In this document: positions 35,832 to 47,137 of the stretch, piece by piece
How the letters are laid out: every line of letters starts with the position of its first letter
Numbering within the stretch: position 1 is the stretch's first letter
Source: Orobanche coerulescens
Lineage: Eukaryota > Streptophyta > Magnoliopsida > Lamiales > Orobanchaceae
Length of the DNA: 64,000 bases
NCBI GenBank assembly: GCA_033398695.1
Contig: CM065817.1
Coordinates: forward strand, 32,560,231-32,624,230
Direction: 5' to 3'
Translations under genes and position numbers: made by a program
Notes under the pieces: generated by a model
The model's database searches: none
What the model was told of the DNA's origin: nothing
The model's input: the letters and a program-made list of their open reading frames with translations, nothing else

Positions 35832-38222
35832 TGTAACACCCCCAAGATATTCGAGGTGTATTACAGCGTCGTGGACCCCTACATGGGATCCACAGGCTAA
35901 CACAAGAAAACACCTCTCGACTAACCGTCTCGGTTAGCAAGGAAACAATTGTTAACAACAAGAACATAAAACAACACGTCCGGTACAACCGGCATAATAA
36001 ACATCAACCGACAAATACAGTAACTCCAACAAAGACCACTCACAATCCGAAAGGAAAAGCCTAAGTACTCACAAGTACAATCTATAAGTTTACAATTTGG
36101 AAAACATCCACATCAAAAGAGACAGTAGGAAATAACAAGACTCAATTGCACATGGCAACAACCTTGGCCGACATCCTCGTACCATCCCAGTAGCCGCTCT
36201 GCATTTGAACATAACCTGAAATCCATAACAAGAATTTCCCCGACAACGGGTCCCCAAAGGGGTTAGCAATTACGCTAGTACAAGTATTCAAGGCAAACCA
36301 ATCGCTTACACATTTCATAGTACATGCACCAATATCAATTTCAAAAGCCAAAACCAGACATGTCTTTTCCGGAAACAAACAGTCAAATAATTTGCCTTGG
36401 GAACAGAGTAATATCATAGATCCCGCCCGAGACCTCTAAGGACCCTCCCGAGCTGGCCATATTATAAAACAAAACATGCACGTGCATCGCCTTGGGAACA
36501 GAGTAATATCATAGATCCCGCCCGAGGCCTCTAAGGACCCTCCCGAGCTGGCTAGCTAAACAAACTCATGAATCGAGGACTCAACCCTTTCGATTCCCTC
36601 CATGATCCCGTCGGACCATCCCGAGGTGAGCAAATCACACACAAAATACATTACCATTCCATGCCAAGCATAAAGGTTTCCAAAAATACTTGCCTTGAAT
36701 TATTGACGACGCAACGAACGGAAAGGAAAGTCACCGACGAACGCTAGGAACCAATGAAACCGAACCTAACGATTCGAAGAATACAATCACAACCATTTCT
36801 AAATGAATACGGAATTGGAATACACCCGAAAACCCACCTACGATTCATGTATATTCGTATATAAACAACAACGAGGGCGGACCACAACCAAACCCTCTCG
36901 ATTCCGTAAAAACCACGAAATATACCATAAATCCGTAGGGAAACTAAGAATACCAACAAGATTAATCATATTCATCATGAATTAATCAACAAAACGGAAC
37001 GAATCGGACAAAAACACAAAAACCCCCAAATCTACCCAAAAGTGGGGTTCTAAAGATCTAACCTTGATTCGCTGGATCGAAGGATGTTATAGGATTATTG
37101 ATCGGTGATATAAACTCAGAAACTTCATGGATTTGTTGTTTAACAACATGGCTTCATCTCCTCCAAAGCTCCAGCCGCGGACCGAAGAGAAAGGAAATGA
37201 AAAATGAATGAAAAAGTGGCTGGTCTGTCATATATATAGTGGGCCGGAACTAGCGTGCGCTAGCCTTCCCGGACTAGCGTGCGCTATCGGCCAGTATCGG
37301 CTGAGCACTCTCGGCCATGGACCGCATGACCCGGCACCACCGACCAATTCTGCCGACCATGGTATCCGCCGACTCCCGCTAGCGTGCGCTACGGCCGAAG
37401 CTGCGCGCGCTAGCCAACTGTCGATAGCCTGCGGACTAACAAACTCACCAGTAACGTCGCTAGTCGGCCGACGGCGTCGCTACCCTGCCGGTTAGCGTGC
37501 GCTACGACCGGCCGATGGCGTGCGCTACAGCCGATCTGACCGAGTCGAACCTCGTAACCCCACCGCCCGGACCCGATGGCGTCGTTAGGCGGTGATAAGC
37601 GTGCGCTACACTGCCGGTTAGCGCGCGCGACCTTCCGGCCGTGGCGTGCGCTCGTCGGTTCTGCCGCACTGTCGGCCGGTGCCCGCAATCGTCCGGCGAT
37701 CCCGCAACCGTCCGGCGATGCAGACCACCAGGGCTCGACGACCCGATTTCCGAAAACGTACGGAACGAACACGACGAAAAGTTCGCGGACAACATCAACA
37801 GCCCGAAATGAAAACATAATACCATAATTAATCATACGCGACCAAGAAACGGGTCGAGACAATAATTACAGATACGGATACCCGTAACTTTCAAGAAATT
37901 ACAAAATGGCCCAAAACGCCCGGAAATCACGATACATGATCGAATAACCAAACCGAAGTTCACAACACGTCTAACAAAGTTAAACAGACTTGCGGGAAAC
38001 TCGAAATAGCAGTTTCGGACGAGATTCGCAAGAATCGAACTCAAGTGCGGAAAAGTCGCAAAAAAGCACGGAACTCAACAAAACAACACCGAAACGAACT
38101 CGGATGACAAAAAGTGTAGAATTAATCATTCTCAGAATGACCAAACGGTCATGAGCAAGTCGTCAAAACGGACTTCCGCCGAAAAAAAGAAATTACCGGA
38201 AATCGAAATTACGGGTATTACA
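35832..38222 (-). mobile_element. 5' LTR of B2
   Basis: Matches 29450-31824. Predicted intron 36216-36693, array 37249-37660. Minus-strand TATATATG near 37226. Ends ACGGGTATTACA before TGTGC. Confidence 0.9.
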
Positions 38223-38227
38223 TGTGC

Positions 38228-40225
38228 CCGACATGAAAATCCTACACATACCAACCGGCACGCCAGTGTGACCCAGAATGCCACGAGATAGCAAAAGTGA
38301 CATCGAAATTCAATAATGACTTAACAATTCCCAACAAGGGACCAAACGACTCAACGAAGGAAATACGAATCCAGCGAAGATCAAATCAACTCACCGAAAT
38401 GCAACGAGGGTATAAATAAGACTCGGAACCAACGTTCCTCAATGGATGATCGACAAGATCAATAATAACATCATCATGAATCGAAATTCATAAAGCATAA
38501 ATGAACATAAATATATGTAACATATATAAGACATATTATCATCATAACCAGGCAAGAATTCACTTGCCTCAATACCGAAGACAGTAAGGTACTTCTGCAT
38601 GATCAAAACATCCTCCACGAAACGAATGAAATTTCTGATCGCGGGATAGCTCACGCACTCAATGGTCCCCAAAGTACGTCCAATAATCATATCCTAATAC
38701 ACGATTAATTAATCAAAATACTATCATTAATTTACTTGATTCCAATAACTTGATTACTCATCACTAGATAATAATTTATTGACATGTCATACCTTGAATC
38801 GGGTCAAAATCAAAGGTAGTTGAATTTATAGGAAATTCATCTGTCGGTCCAAGATCAACGGGCAACCAACCAATCAAAATTCCAACTCAAAATATAATTG
38901 CCCAAACTTCTTCCACTTCAAAACTCTACTAAGTATCTCCATTTATAATTTAACATAATTTAATTGAGTCTAATTTCAGCAAGTCAAATATGGACTCAAA
39001 TTTAATATGACCCAAACCAAATACTCCAGGCCCAAATTAATTATAGGACCCAATTTCATAATTGATATTCTCCTTTTCTATAATATTACCGATCGGTACT
39101 CCCTTTCTCTTTCTCTCATCCGCCAGCTGCCCCTCACCCACCCTCTTCTCACTCTATCTCATCTTTCTCGGTCAACAATCTCTCTCTCTCTCTCCCTCTC
39201 CCTCTCGATATCTCTCCTTCTTCTTCTTCCTAACACACTAACACACACATCTGTACCACACACAAGAAATCACTGAATGACCACTAACGGCGGCAAAATC
39301 GACGGCGAGGGGAGGAGGCCGAGATGCTCGGTGGTAGCAGGCGGTCGACGGCGGCGACGATAGGACAGCAACACCAATGGATTCGAGTAAGCATGGATGG
39401 ACGGAGGACACGAGTGGGCGGTATCTCAATTCCGACGATGGAGGAATAGGTTAGTCTGATTTTCCCATGGCCGATTCTGATCTGATTGCGCGGCCTACGG
39501 CGGCAGTTATGGTGGTCATCGATCCAACGGTCGTGGTTCTGGTCTGGAGAAAATAGTATGACGGTGACTAGGACTTCTGGTTATCCTGTTCTCGGTTTTG
39601 CCGACAAGCCGAGCTGTAGTTTGCTTGTTCCCGCAGTCACGTTCGGAAGTCCTAATGCTGGTGCTGGACCACTCCAAGTTCGGTTTGATTTTCCGACGAT
39701 TGAACAATCTATGTATAGAATGAATTGAATACATCTGATTCCTAATGTTGATGAAGTTTAAGTTTTCATCTGTTGCAAACTGGTCTATTTGGATGAATCG
39801 GCCAGTTGAATTATGGAGAGAAAAAAAATGATGTGGTGATCTTTGTTGTTTGGGTTATCCAGCTGTATTCAACCATTGGAGAATCTTTGATTAAGATAGA
39901 GAAAATATAGTACTATTATATGTTATTATTGAGTATTGGGTTGGTAGTTAACCATACAATTCCCGTGATATGTATATCACAAAATTAATCTGTGTTGTAT
40001 AATTAAGTACTCCAAGACAAGAGTAGGTAGATAATGAAAGAGGGAGATGAAATGCACATATGAGGACAACATATTAGAAGAGCTGAGCAGCCCTTATGTG
40101 ATTAGTTCTTATCATTAAAATTTATTTTAACAAATAAGCAAAGTTTTGATTTTATTACGGACAATTTACGAATTAAAAATATAGATCCATATATAAAATA
40201 TTAAAATAAATACAGTGGTATTACA
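38228..40225 (-). mobile_element. 3' LTR of element A, segment 3 (leader and U3)
   Basis: Holds the predicted donor GAG|GCAAGTG at 38567 (minus). The outer U3 is AT-rich and has no palindrome array. A CT-rich tract (39179-39209) followed on the + strand by an ATG and GC-rich sequence (39279 onward) looks gene-like, but no protein family is recognised. It ends GTGGTATTACA, joining the polypurine tract. Confidence 0.88.
39179..39209. repeat. CT-rich simple repeat in LTR A
   Basis: Runs of CT and CCCTCT. It lies in the part of the LTR that is deleted from the 5' LTR copy at the C insertion. Confidence 0.85.
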
Positions 40226-40242
40226 TACTATCTCCCTTAAAA
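40226..40242 (-). promoter_or_regulatory. Polypurine tract of element A
   Basis: Minus strand TTTTAAGGGAGATAGTA abuts the LTR. The inverted repeat beside it (40244-40262) has one arm changed to AAGTTTTG, still pairing in the sense RNA through a U-G. Confidence 0.8.
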
Positions 40243-40262
40243 TAAGTTTCGTCCCAAAACTT

Positions 40263-41828
40263 AAGATAGAACGATTAGAGTACCAACCTCTAATACCAGA
40301 CTCTGTTCACCATGTAATCTTTCTGCACTATTACCATTACCACCCGACTCTCACAAGAGGTGTAACTTCGATCCGTAACTTATTTAATATCAATTTGTTT
40401 CATCGATTGATTCAACAGCCGACTCAATACAATAATGATAAGTCATGAACGGGAAGGCTGTCATTGAGAACATATGGATATCACTACCTAATTAAAATTA
40501 TATCATCCGGATATATAAAATTACTGAGCATTCAAAATTACTCCATTAAATATGTATAGTTATTCTCAATGACCTAAGCAGTGAACTATTCGTAATATAA
40601 GTAATATCCTTATGACTTAACCAATTATTCACTTTATAAACACGCTCTCATCGTGCGTTGAAACACGGTCCGGATAGTTTCTATAACCTTCGCCAAATAA
40701 TTCATCGGGGAACTTGATATTGGCCACCGCCATATCGCACCAACGATTATCCAAAGACATTAGAGAATACCGTCTGACATCTTACATTACATCGGCTTAG
40801 TAATATAAATCAATAAATATCATATACATTCTAAAAACTTTTCAGTCAAAATATTTTTATTCTCAAATATTTATAATAAATCATTTCATATATCAACGCA
40901 ATATCTTCGTGCTCGCAATAATTTATAACTCATACAACGTACACATAGTATCTATATATATTTTTCTGGGTTTTCACTAATACCCGTTAAATCAAGAATT
41001 CTCAATTATCAAGGTTCTTAATCAATACGTATGATCGCCTTGAAACAAAATAGCTTGTTTAAGATATTGGCGCATATGCCATAAAATATTTATAACCTAT
41101 GAATCAAAATAATAGGTCGCCCGAAAAGAAGTTTGAAGATTAGTTCCACAAGAAAATATTCATTTAAAATTTCTTATTTTTCCAAGGTTTCAAAATTACA
41201 CAATAAGAATTATGATATCGTTTATTTTTTTTAACTGCACTGTCATCACCTTTCGGAAATAACTTCCTTTAGAGATTATTATAAATACTTACTTGAAAAT
41301 AAAATGTTCAAAATATATTTATCTTAAATATATTTCCGATCGTAATATGATACAAGAATTTTAAATACTTCAATTATTTGCTTTGAAATAATATACTGCG
41401 GACTTTAGCTTTTCTCGAAATAATACATTTTCTTGAGAGTTCAATCACTATTTTTCCTTCTTGTTTTTGAAAGGTCAGTGATGCCTTTTAGTTTAAATTT
41501 TCAACACTTTGTTTAATCAAAAAAAAAATTCTTATTTACGAAATTAAATCTGAAATAATATAACAAATATTATATCGCACTATCTACGTTCATATTCTCT
41601 CAACTTTGGACGTCGTGTACTCTGTATAAATAATTCATCCACTATGAATTTTTTAAGGACATAGGACAAAGGCAGTTCGTCGCCTATTCGATATCCTGCC
41701 AAAAACGATATATGTCACTGATAATGACATTTTACTGTGACTACACGAGCAATTGTCGTTCTATATATTTTTAAAATCTTCTCTCGTAATTCGTAATTCC
41801 ACTTGTCTTGATTCACGCTGCCTTTCCA
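40263..41828. other. AT-rich internal region of element A, no gene seen
   Basis: About 1.6 kb between the polypurine tract and the LOG promoter. No frame over about 80 codons has recognisable features. It is not obviously homologous to the B or C internal regions. Confidence 0.6.
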
Positions 41829-41838
41829 CTATAAATAG
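41829..41838 (+). promoter_or_regulatory. TATA box upstream of the LOG-like gene
   Basis: CTATAAATAG lies 105 bases before the LOG ATG, followed by a pyrimidine-rich leader without an upstream ATG close to the start. The spacing fits a plant promoter with a leader of about 80 nt. Confidence 0.6.
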
Positions 41839-41943
41839 TTGCATCAGTGAGACATTAATCGTATTCAATGCATTCAAGTTCTTTCTCTATTCTCATTCTT
41901 ATTTATCACACCTTCCTTTAATATAACTTTCATCGAGAAATCA

Positions 41944-42597
41944 ATGGCATCATCACCTTTATACAACATCCAATCCATCTGTGTCTTTGCCGGAGCCACT
42001 CTTGGGAAAGATGTCCGCTTCCGAAAAGCAGCTGAAAATTTCGGAGAAGTGATGGCCGCAAGAAAAATCAGTATAATATACGGAGGAGGAAACACAGGTT
42101 TAAGGGGTCGTGTGGCAGCCTCTGCTTCGATGGGCGATGCAAAAATCTTAGGGGTAATATTAAAACCCTTGGCAGATTCACCACTTGTTGGTCCGACTTA
42201 TGGGAATGAGTTTAGAGTGTTATCCATGCATGATCGAATCATGAGCATGGGTAATAATGCCGATGCGTTCGTCGTCCTTCCAGGAGGTTTCGATACGTTG
42301 GAGGATCTATTCCAGATGCTCTCATGGGCACAACTGAACATCCACCAAAAGCCGGTGGGGATACTCAACGTCGATGGATTCTTCGATGGCCTCCTCGCTT
42401 TTCTGGATTCTCTAGTGGAAAAAGGTTTTACATCTCCACTGTCACGAAGACTCCTTCTTTGTGCAACAACACCTGAGGAATTGATCGATAAATTTCTCGC
42501 ATACACACCTGAACCTGATCCAACTGCAATTCGCATCGTACCCACTGATGCCAACACGAGTCGGAAACGTGCTTTGGATCTAGCACTCTCTCTGTGA
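41944..42597 (+). CDS. LOG: LOG-like protein (cytokinin riboside 5'-monophosphate phosphoribohydrolase family), intronless, altered active site
   Basis: The 217-residue frame is full length for plant LOG proteins, which release free cytokinin bases from their riboside monophosphates in the cytosol. Family landmarks in order: SICVFAGATLGKD (11-23), IIYGGGNTGLRG (44-55), GVILKPL (70-76), MHDR (95-98), ADAFVVLPGGFDTLEDL (106-122), WAQLNIHQKPVGILNVDG (128-145). The signature PGGxGTxxE reads PGGFDTLED: the second-half Gly is Asp117 and the final Glu is Asp121. The usual Arg-Lys after MHE is Arg98-Ile99. These changes may reduce or alter catalysis. The gene lies inside element A, antisense to it, with its own TATA box. 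Plant LOG genes usually have several introns; none is present here, which suggests a retrocopy. ATG 41944 is the only start that gives the family N-terminus. Confidence 0.88.
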   Translation: MASSPLYNIQSICVFAGATLGKDVRFRKAAENFGEVMAARKISIIYGGGNTGLRGRVAASASMGDAKILGVILKPLADSPLVGPTYGNEFRVLSMHDRIMSMGNNADAFVVLPGGFDTLEDLFQMLSWAQLNIHQKPVGILNVDGFFDGLLAFLDSLVEKGFTSPLSRRLLLCATTPEELIDKFLAYTPEPDPTAIRIVPTDANTSRKRALDLALSL

Positions 42598-42784
42598 GGT
42601 TTATTCGTGAATCTATCATTATAAGTTTGTATCTTAATTGTAAAGTCAATGTGATTCAGAATTCTCAATACCATTTTAATGTCTTGTATCTTGACATAAA
42701 GTCAGAACGAATATAAAGTTAAAAATTTAATTCGGAGGATCAATAAACCAATGAACTTCAAGAACAAGATCCAAAAATATCAAA

Positions 42785-43016
42785 AGATAAACTCTAATAA
42801 AATCCGAGAATATCAACAAAATAATAGTCTCCAATAAAATACAAGAATATCAATAAAACGATAAACTCCAAAAATAAAATCCAAGAATATCAACAAAATG
42901 ATAAACTCCAATAAGATAAACCGAGAATATCATCATCATAATAGACTCCAATAAAGTCAACCGAGAATGTCAAAACTATGATAAACTCCAACAAAATCAA
43001 CTAAGAATATCAATAA
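42785..43016. repeat. Tandem repeat, about six units of 37-40 bp
   Basis: Units begin GATAAACTCC (or AATAGACTCC) and contain AGAATATCAA. Starts near 42785, 42822, 42860, 42900, 42940 and 42980. It lies between LOG and the primer site of element A. Confidence 0.85.
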
Positions 43017-43183
43017 TTCATCTTTCTGATAATCAAATTATGGTATAAAATCACATACCGTACACCGTAGGTGGGGTTTGGCACTGTCACAGGTCACACG
43101 TGACGCGAAGATCTCTTGATACTAGTATGATCAATGATGACTCTCAAGGAGAAACGATTCAGATGCGTAGTATTCGAAACCAC

Positions 43184-43195
43184 GTTCCGATACCA
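43184..43195 (-). promoter_or_regulatory. Primer-binding site of element A
   Basis: Minus strand TGGTATCGGAAC, five bases from the 5' LTR; two mismatches to the common iMet site. Confidence 0.82.
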
Positions 43196-43200
43196 TCTTC

Positions 43201-44974
43201 TGTAACAACCCAAACCCGGCAGTTATTACAGTGCCGTGAATCCCCAACTGGGACCCACCAGGCGAAACACAGTACAATAATTAACATAACATAACTGCAG
43301 TACCGAACCACATTATGTTTACCAAATACTCCGATGAGGAGTTTATACAGATATTCTGGCTAACATGCGCCAACACACCAGGATCAATATAATACATGTA
43401 TAATCTATGTGAAGATAGATATACCGATACAATACAAATACAGGAGAATAACAATACATCGGAACTGAAAAGAAATACATCCGAAAACAAGAAGACTCGG
43501 GCCCTTGACTAGTATCCTTGAGACTCTTCGTCGTCACCTTGTCTTTCCTGTGTCTTAGCCTTCCCGTGACCTAAAATATGATAAAAACAACATATTTTGC
43601 CCAAAACCACAGGGTCAGTTACACAAGATAATAAATCTCAATATGTCAAACATACATAATCATACATGCTATATGAATTAACAACTCGTCATCCAAAAAC
43701 CAGAATATACGCAATCACACATGCTGTATAAACCACAAGTTTGATCATAATCTCAAATTGTCGAACACATGCGATCAAATGTGAATCGGCCAGATTATAA
43801 CCCAATCCTATTGAAAACATACGCAATCAAACATGCTGTATGAATCAACTAACATTACGGCTCAAAGGATGGCGCCACACTACGCCCGGGATGGAAATGT
43901 GTCCGTGCACAAGCCACCAATGGGTATCGATCGAATACACATGTGGTCTTGTACCTAATCAGTCTCACGAAGTAACCGTCTCGTGTGCAAAGTCCAATGT
44001 GAGGTAAGCTACCAACACACGACCTTATATGTGCCCGACATGAAAATCCTACACATACCAACCGGCACGCCAGTGTGACCCGGAATGCCACGAGATAGCA
44101 AAAGTGACATCGAAATTCAATAATGACTTAACAATTCTCAACAAGGGACCAAACGACTCAACGAAGGAAATACGAATCCAACGAAGATCAAATCAACTCA
44201 CCGAAATGCAACGAGGGTATAAATAAGACTCGGAACCAACGTTCCTCAATGGATGATCGACAAGATCAATAATAACATCATCATGAATCGAAATTCATAA
44301 AGCATAAATGAACATAAATATATGTGACATATATAAGACATATTATCATCATAACCAGGCAAGAATTCACTTGCCTCAATATCGAAGACAGTAAGGTATT
44401 TCTGCATGATCAAAACATCCTCCACGAAACGAATGAAATTTCCGATCGCGGGATAGCTCACGCACTCAATGGTCCCCAAAGTACGTCCAATAATCATATC
44501 CTAATACACGATTAATTAATCAAAATACTATCATTAATTTACTTGATTCCAATAACTTGATTACTCATCACTAGATAATAATTTATTGACATGTCATACC
44601 TTGAATCGGGTCAAAATCGAAGGTAGTTGAATTTATAGGAAATTCATCTGTCGGTCCAAGATCAACGGGCAACCAACCAATCAAAATTCCAACTCAAAAT
44701 ATAATTGCCCAAACTTCTTCCACTTCAAAACTCTACTAACTATCTCCATTTATAATTTAATATAATTTAATTGAGTCTAATTTCAGCAAGTCAAATATGG
44801 ACTCAAATTTAATATGACCCAAACCAAATACTCCAGGCCCAAATTAATTATAGGACCCAATTTCATATCCTTGATATTCTCCTTTTCTTTAATAGTACCG
44901 ATCGGTACTCTCTTTCTCTTTCTCTCATCCGCCAGCTGCCCCTCACTCACCCTCTTCTCACTCTATCTCATCTT
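43201..44974 (-). mobile_element. 5' LTR of element A, segment 1
   Basis: Uninterrupted counterpart of 20810-21063, 28870-29449 and 38228-39165. Predicted intron 43571-44374 (donor GAG|GCAAGTG, acceptor ATTTTAG|GTC). It stops at CATCTT, where the C array begins. About 180 bp of LTR sequence (39166-39345 in the other copy) is missing at this junction. Confidence 0.9.
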
Positions 44975-44978
44975 AACA

Positions 44979-45484
44979 GGAACATTTTGATAATTGATTT
45001 CCATATTAAAGTTGTAGTTGCTATTTACTTGTTGCATTTCGTATCATTTTATACTTGCACTAGTAAAACAGTGGAGTTTTACTAACCCCCGAGTAATCGG
45101 GGGGTGGATGTCTGTTCTGCGTCCAGGTACATGCAGGTTCGGGGAGCGATTCTGGATTGGCACAAGGGGATGACGAGCTGCGATACTAATCAAGAGTCGA
45201 GAGTTGGTAGAGTTTGGTTGTATTGTTAGAGTTGATTCAGTCTTCCGCTGTATTGTGTTTCGACCCCTGTGTGGGTAATGTTGTTTAGTCAGTTCTGTTA
45301 ATGGAGTTGTGTGACCTCATCGGTCTGTGTGTTTATGTGTAAGTGACCTTAACGGTCTGTATTATTATGTTGTTTGACCCTGGCCGGGCAAGCATTTGGT
45401 CTTTTATGGATGTTTAGCCTGGTAGATCCTTGCGGAAAGGGTCTACGGCGTGTAACATTCCCATACGGTTTTGGGGGTGTTACA
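44979..45484 (+). mobile_element. LTR C1, 3' 506 bp only
   Basis: Starts inside the intron part (GGAACATTTTG, matching 50835 onward) and runs to GGGTGTTACA. Contains the branch-point hairpin and the U5 hairpin (45422-45446). The four bases AACA before it match neither side and look like junction filler. Confidence 0.88.
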
Positions 45485-45488
45485 TTTA

Positions 45489-45500
45489 TGGTATCGGAGC
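45489..45500 (+). promoter_or_regulatory. Primer-binding site, C internal 1
   Basis: TGGTATCGGAGC four bases after the LTR. Confidence 0.9.
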
Positions 45501-47137
45501 ATAGGTTGCGGAAACCTAGGCTGTCGGGTCGAGTCGAGTCGTGGTTTGTCGAGTAATGTGTTGTCTTGTCGTTCGAGTCGTTAGGTGACAAGTTGAGTTG
45601 TGCGTAGTCACAACGTGTCGGATATGTTGTTGGATGAGATTAGTATCGTGGGCGACCGTCATCTCCATGCGGCCTGAGGACGTAAGTCTCCTCTTTTATG
45701 CGAAGTACCTGTGTATCATGATTTTATCTAAATGAGTTAATTGCGGTGCATAATTTTATTTGCACGGTGTTGTGAATGTAGTTGTATTTAATACGTGTGA
45801 CATATAATATACGTATAAAACTGGGCCTATTGTTGTTTTACCTTTGAACCACTGTGAGGGGTGGTATGGTGTGAAAATTGAGAACCTTGTTGGGTTTCGA
45901 ATAAGGTATCGACGATTGAGTTCGTGAGAAACTCCGAGGAATGATTTTGTTGTATGTTTAAACTAGATGCTGTGAGATGTATTCAATTGGATTGTGCATG
46001 TTGGACTGTATTCCTTTTTCCGCTGCGTGAGTTCTTTTGTAATGGCTTTCGGTATTTTACCGGCTGAGTTTTATTTCGAAAACCGATTCCCTTAACCGAG
46101 TTTTTGGCATTATGGCCTTGATCGTTTTAGCGAAATTCTTATGACGGTATTTAGTATTTTGTAAATGGCTTTTGTGAGTTTTTGAAATATTACCGTCATC
46201 GACCTTTTTGGCATTTTGTAAATGGTTTTTAGCACAGTGGGTTCCGGCAGGACCCACGGCGCTATAATGTTCCGTGTAATTATCTCAATTTTTGGGCATT
46301 CTAGCCCATTGAATTATCTTTGAAAACTTTGAGTACCTTAGAAAATAAATTTCGAGACGTACTTTTAAAATAAATTATTTTCTCGTGGTACATCCAAGGT
46401 GCCACAATATGTTTCAAGATTCTTCTACCTCGAGGACCAAAATGTTTTGAGATATTTCCAATATTTTAGAAACACTTTTACTTAGACCCGAGGGTCGAAT
46501 ATTTCCGAAAGTTTTTTACGAAAAGAAAGTGTCCTCATTTTTATCGAATGCGAAATAGTTTTCCAAAGTCTCGATAACGATGTTTCACGATTGTACTTTT
46601 TTTTTTTGAAGGGTGATACTCAAGATCAATCGGTGTTTCCAAAATTGTTTTCAAAAGGAGGTTTTCGTTTTTAAAACGGCTGGGTATGTATGTGTGATGT
46701 TCGCGTTGTCGTTATGATGTTTGCTCCCGAGTATGATCGAATTGGTGGCATGAACGTCGAGGCGTTGCCACGCATTTGTTGTACGAGCCCTCTGTGAGAG
46801 GTGTGAATTGGTGTTTACTGTTTATCGCCTCGTGGTGATTTGCGTGTTGTCGCACGAGTGTGAGCTGTTGAAGCTTGGGTTTGTACGTTTGTGTACATGT
46901 GTGATTGTTTCATAATGTTTGTAGTTATGTGCTGGTTATCGTTCGGGCCGTTGAGGTCGCCGAACGATACCGTCGTTGTTGTAGTGTTTGTGTGTGTATT
47001 ACTTTACGATGGAAATCGTTGTATATGATACGTGTTATGATTCTTTGTTGTGCTGGGTTGGCATCTCCGCTATATTGTTTTGCGACGTTATGCCCCATTG
47101 TATCTAGCATTTGTATTTTCGGTATGCCGAGCCGAGG

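Larger units (their letters stand above)
29450..38222 (-). mobile_element. Element B2: second non-coding LTR element in LTR A
   Basis: LTRs 29450-31824 (2375 bp) and 35832-38222 (2391 bp) flank 4007 bp of non-coding DNA, minus orientation. Its internal region and most of its LTR are homologous to B1, but the U3 is of the LTR E family and its array is of the TAGCG/CGCTA type. Confidence 0.9.

Noticed and set aside
37410..37862. 150-codon minus frame in LTR B2
   Set aside because: Covers the GC-rich palindrome array; the other LTR copy (31213-31467) does not keep it.
42198..42674. 158-codon minus frame opposite LOG
   Set aside because: It is the antisense shadow of the LOG coding sequence.
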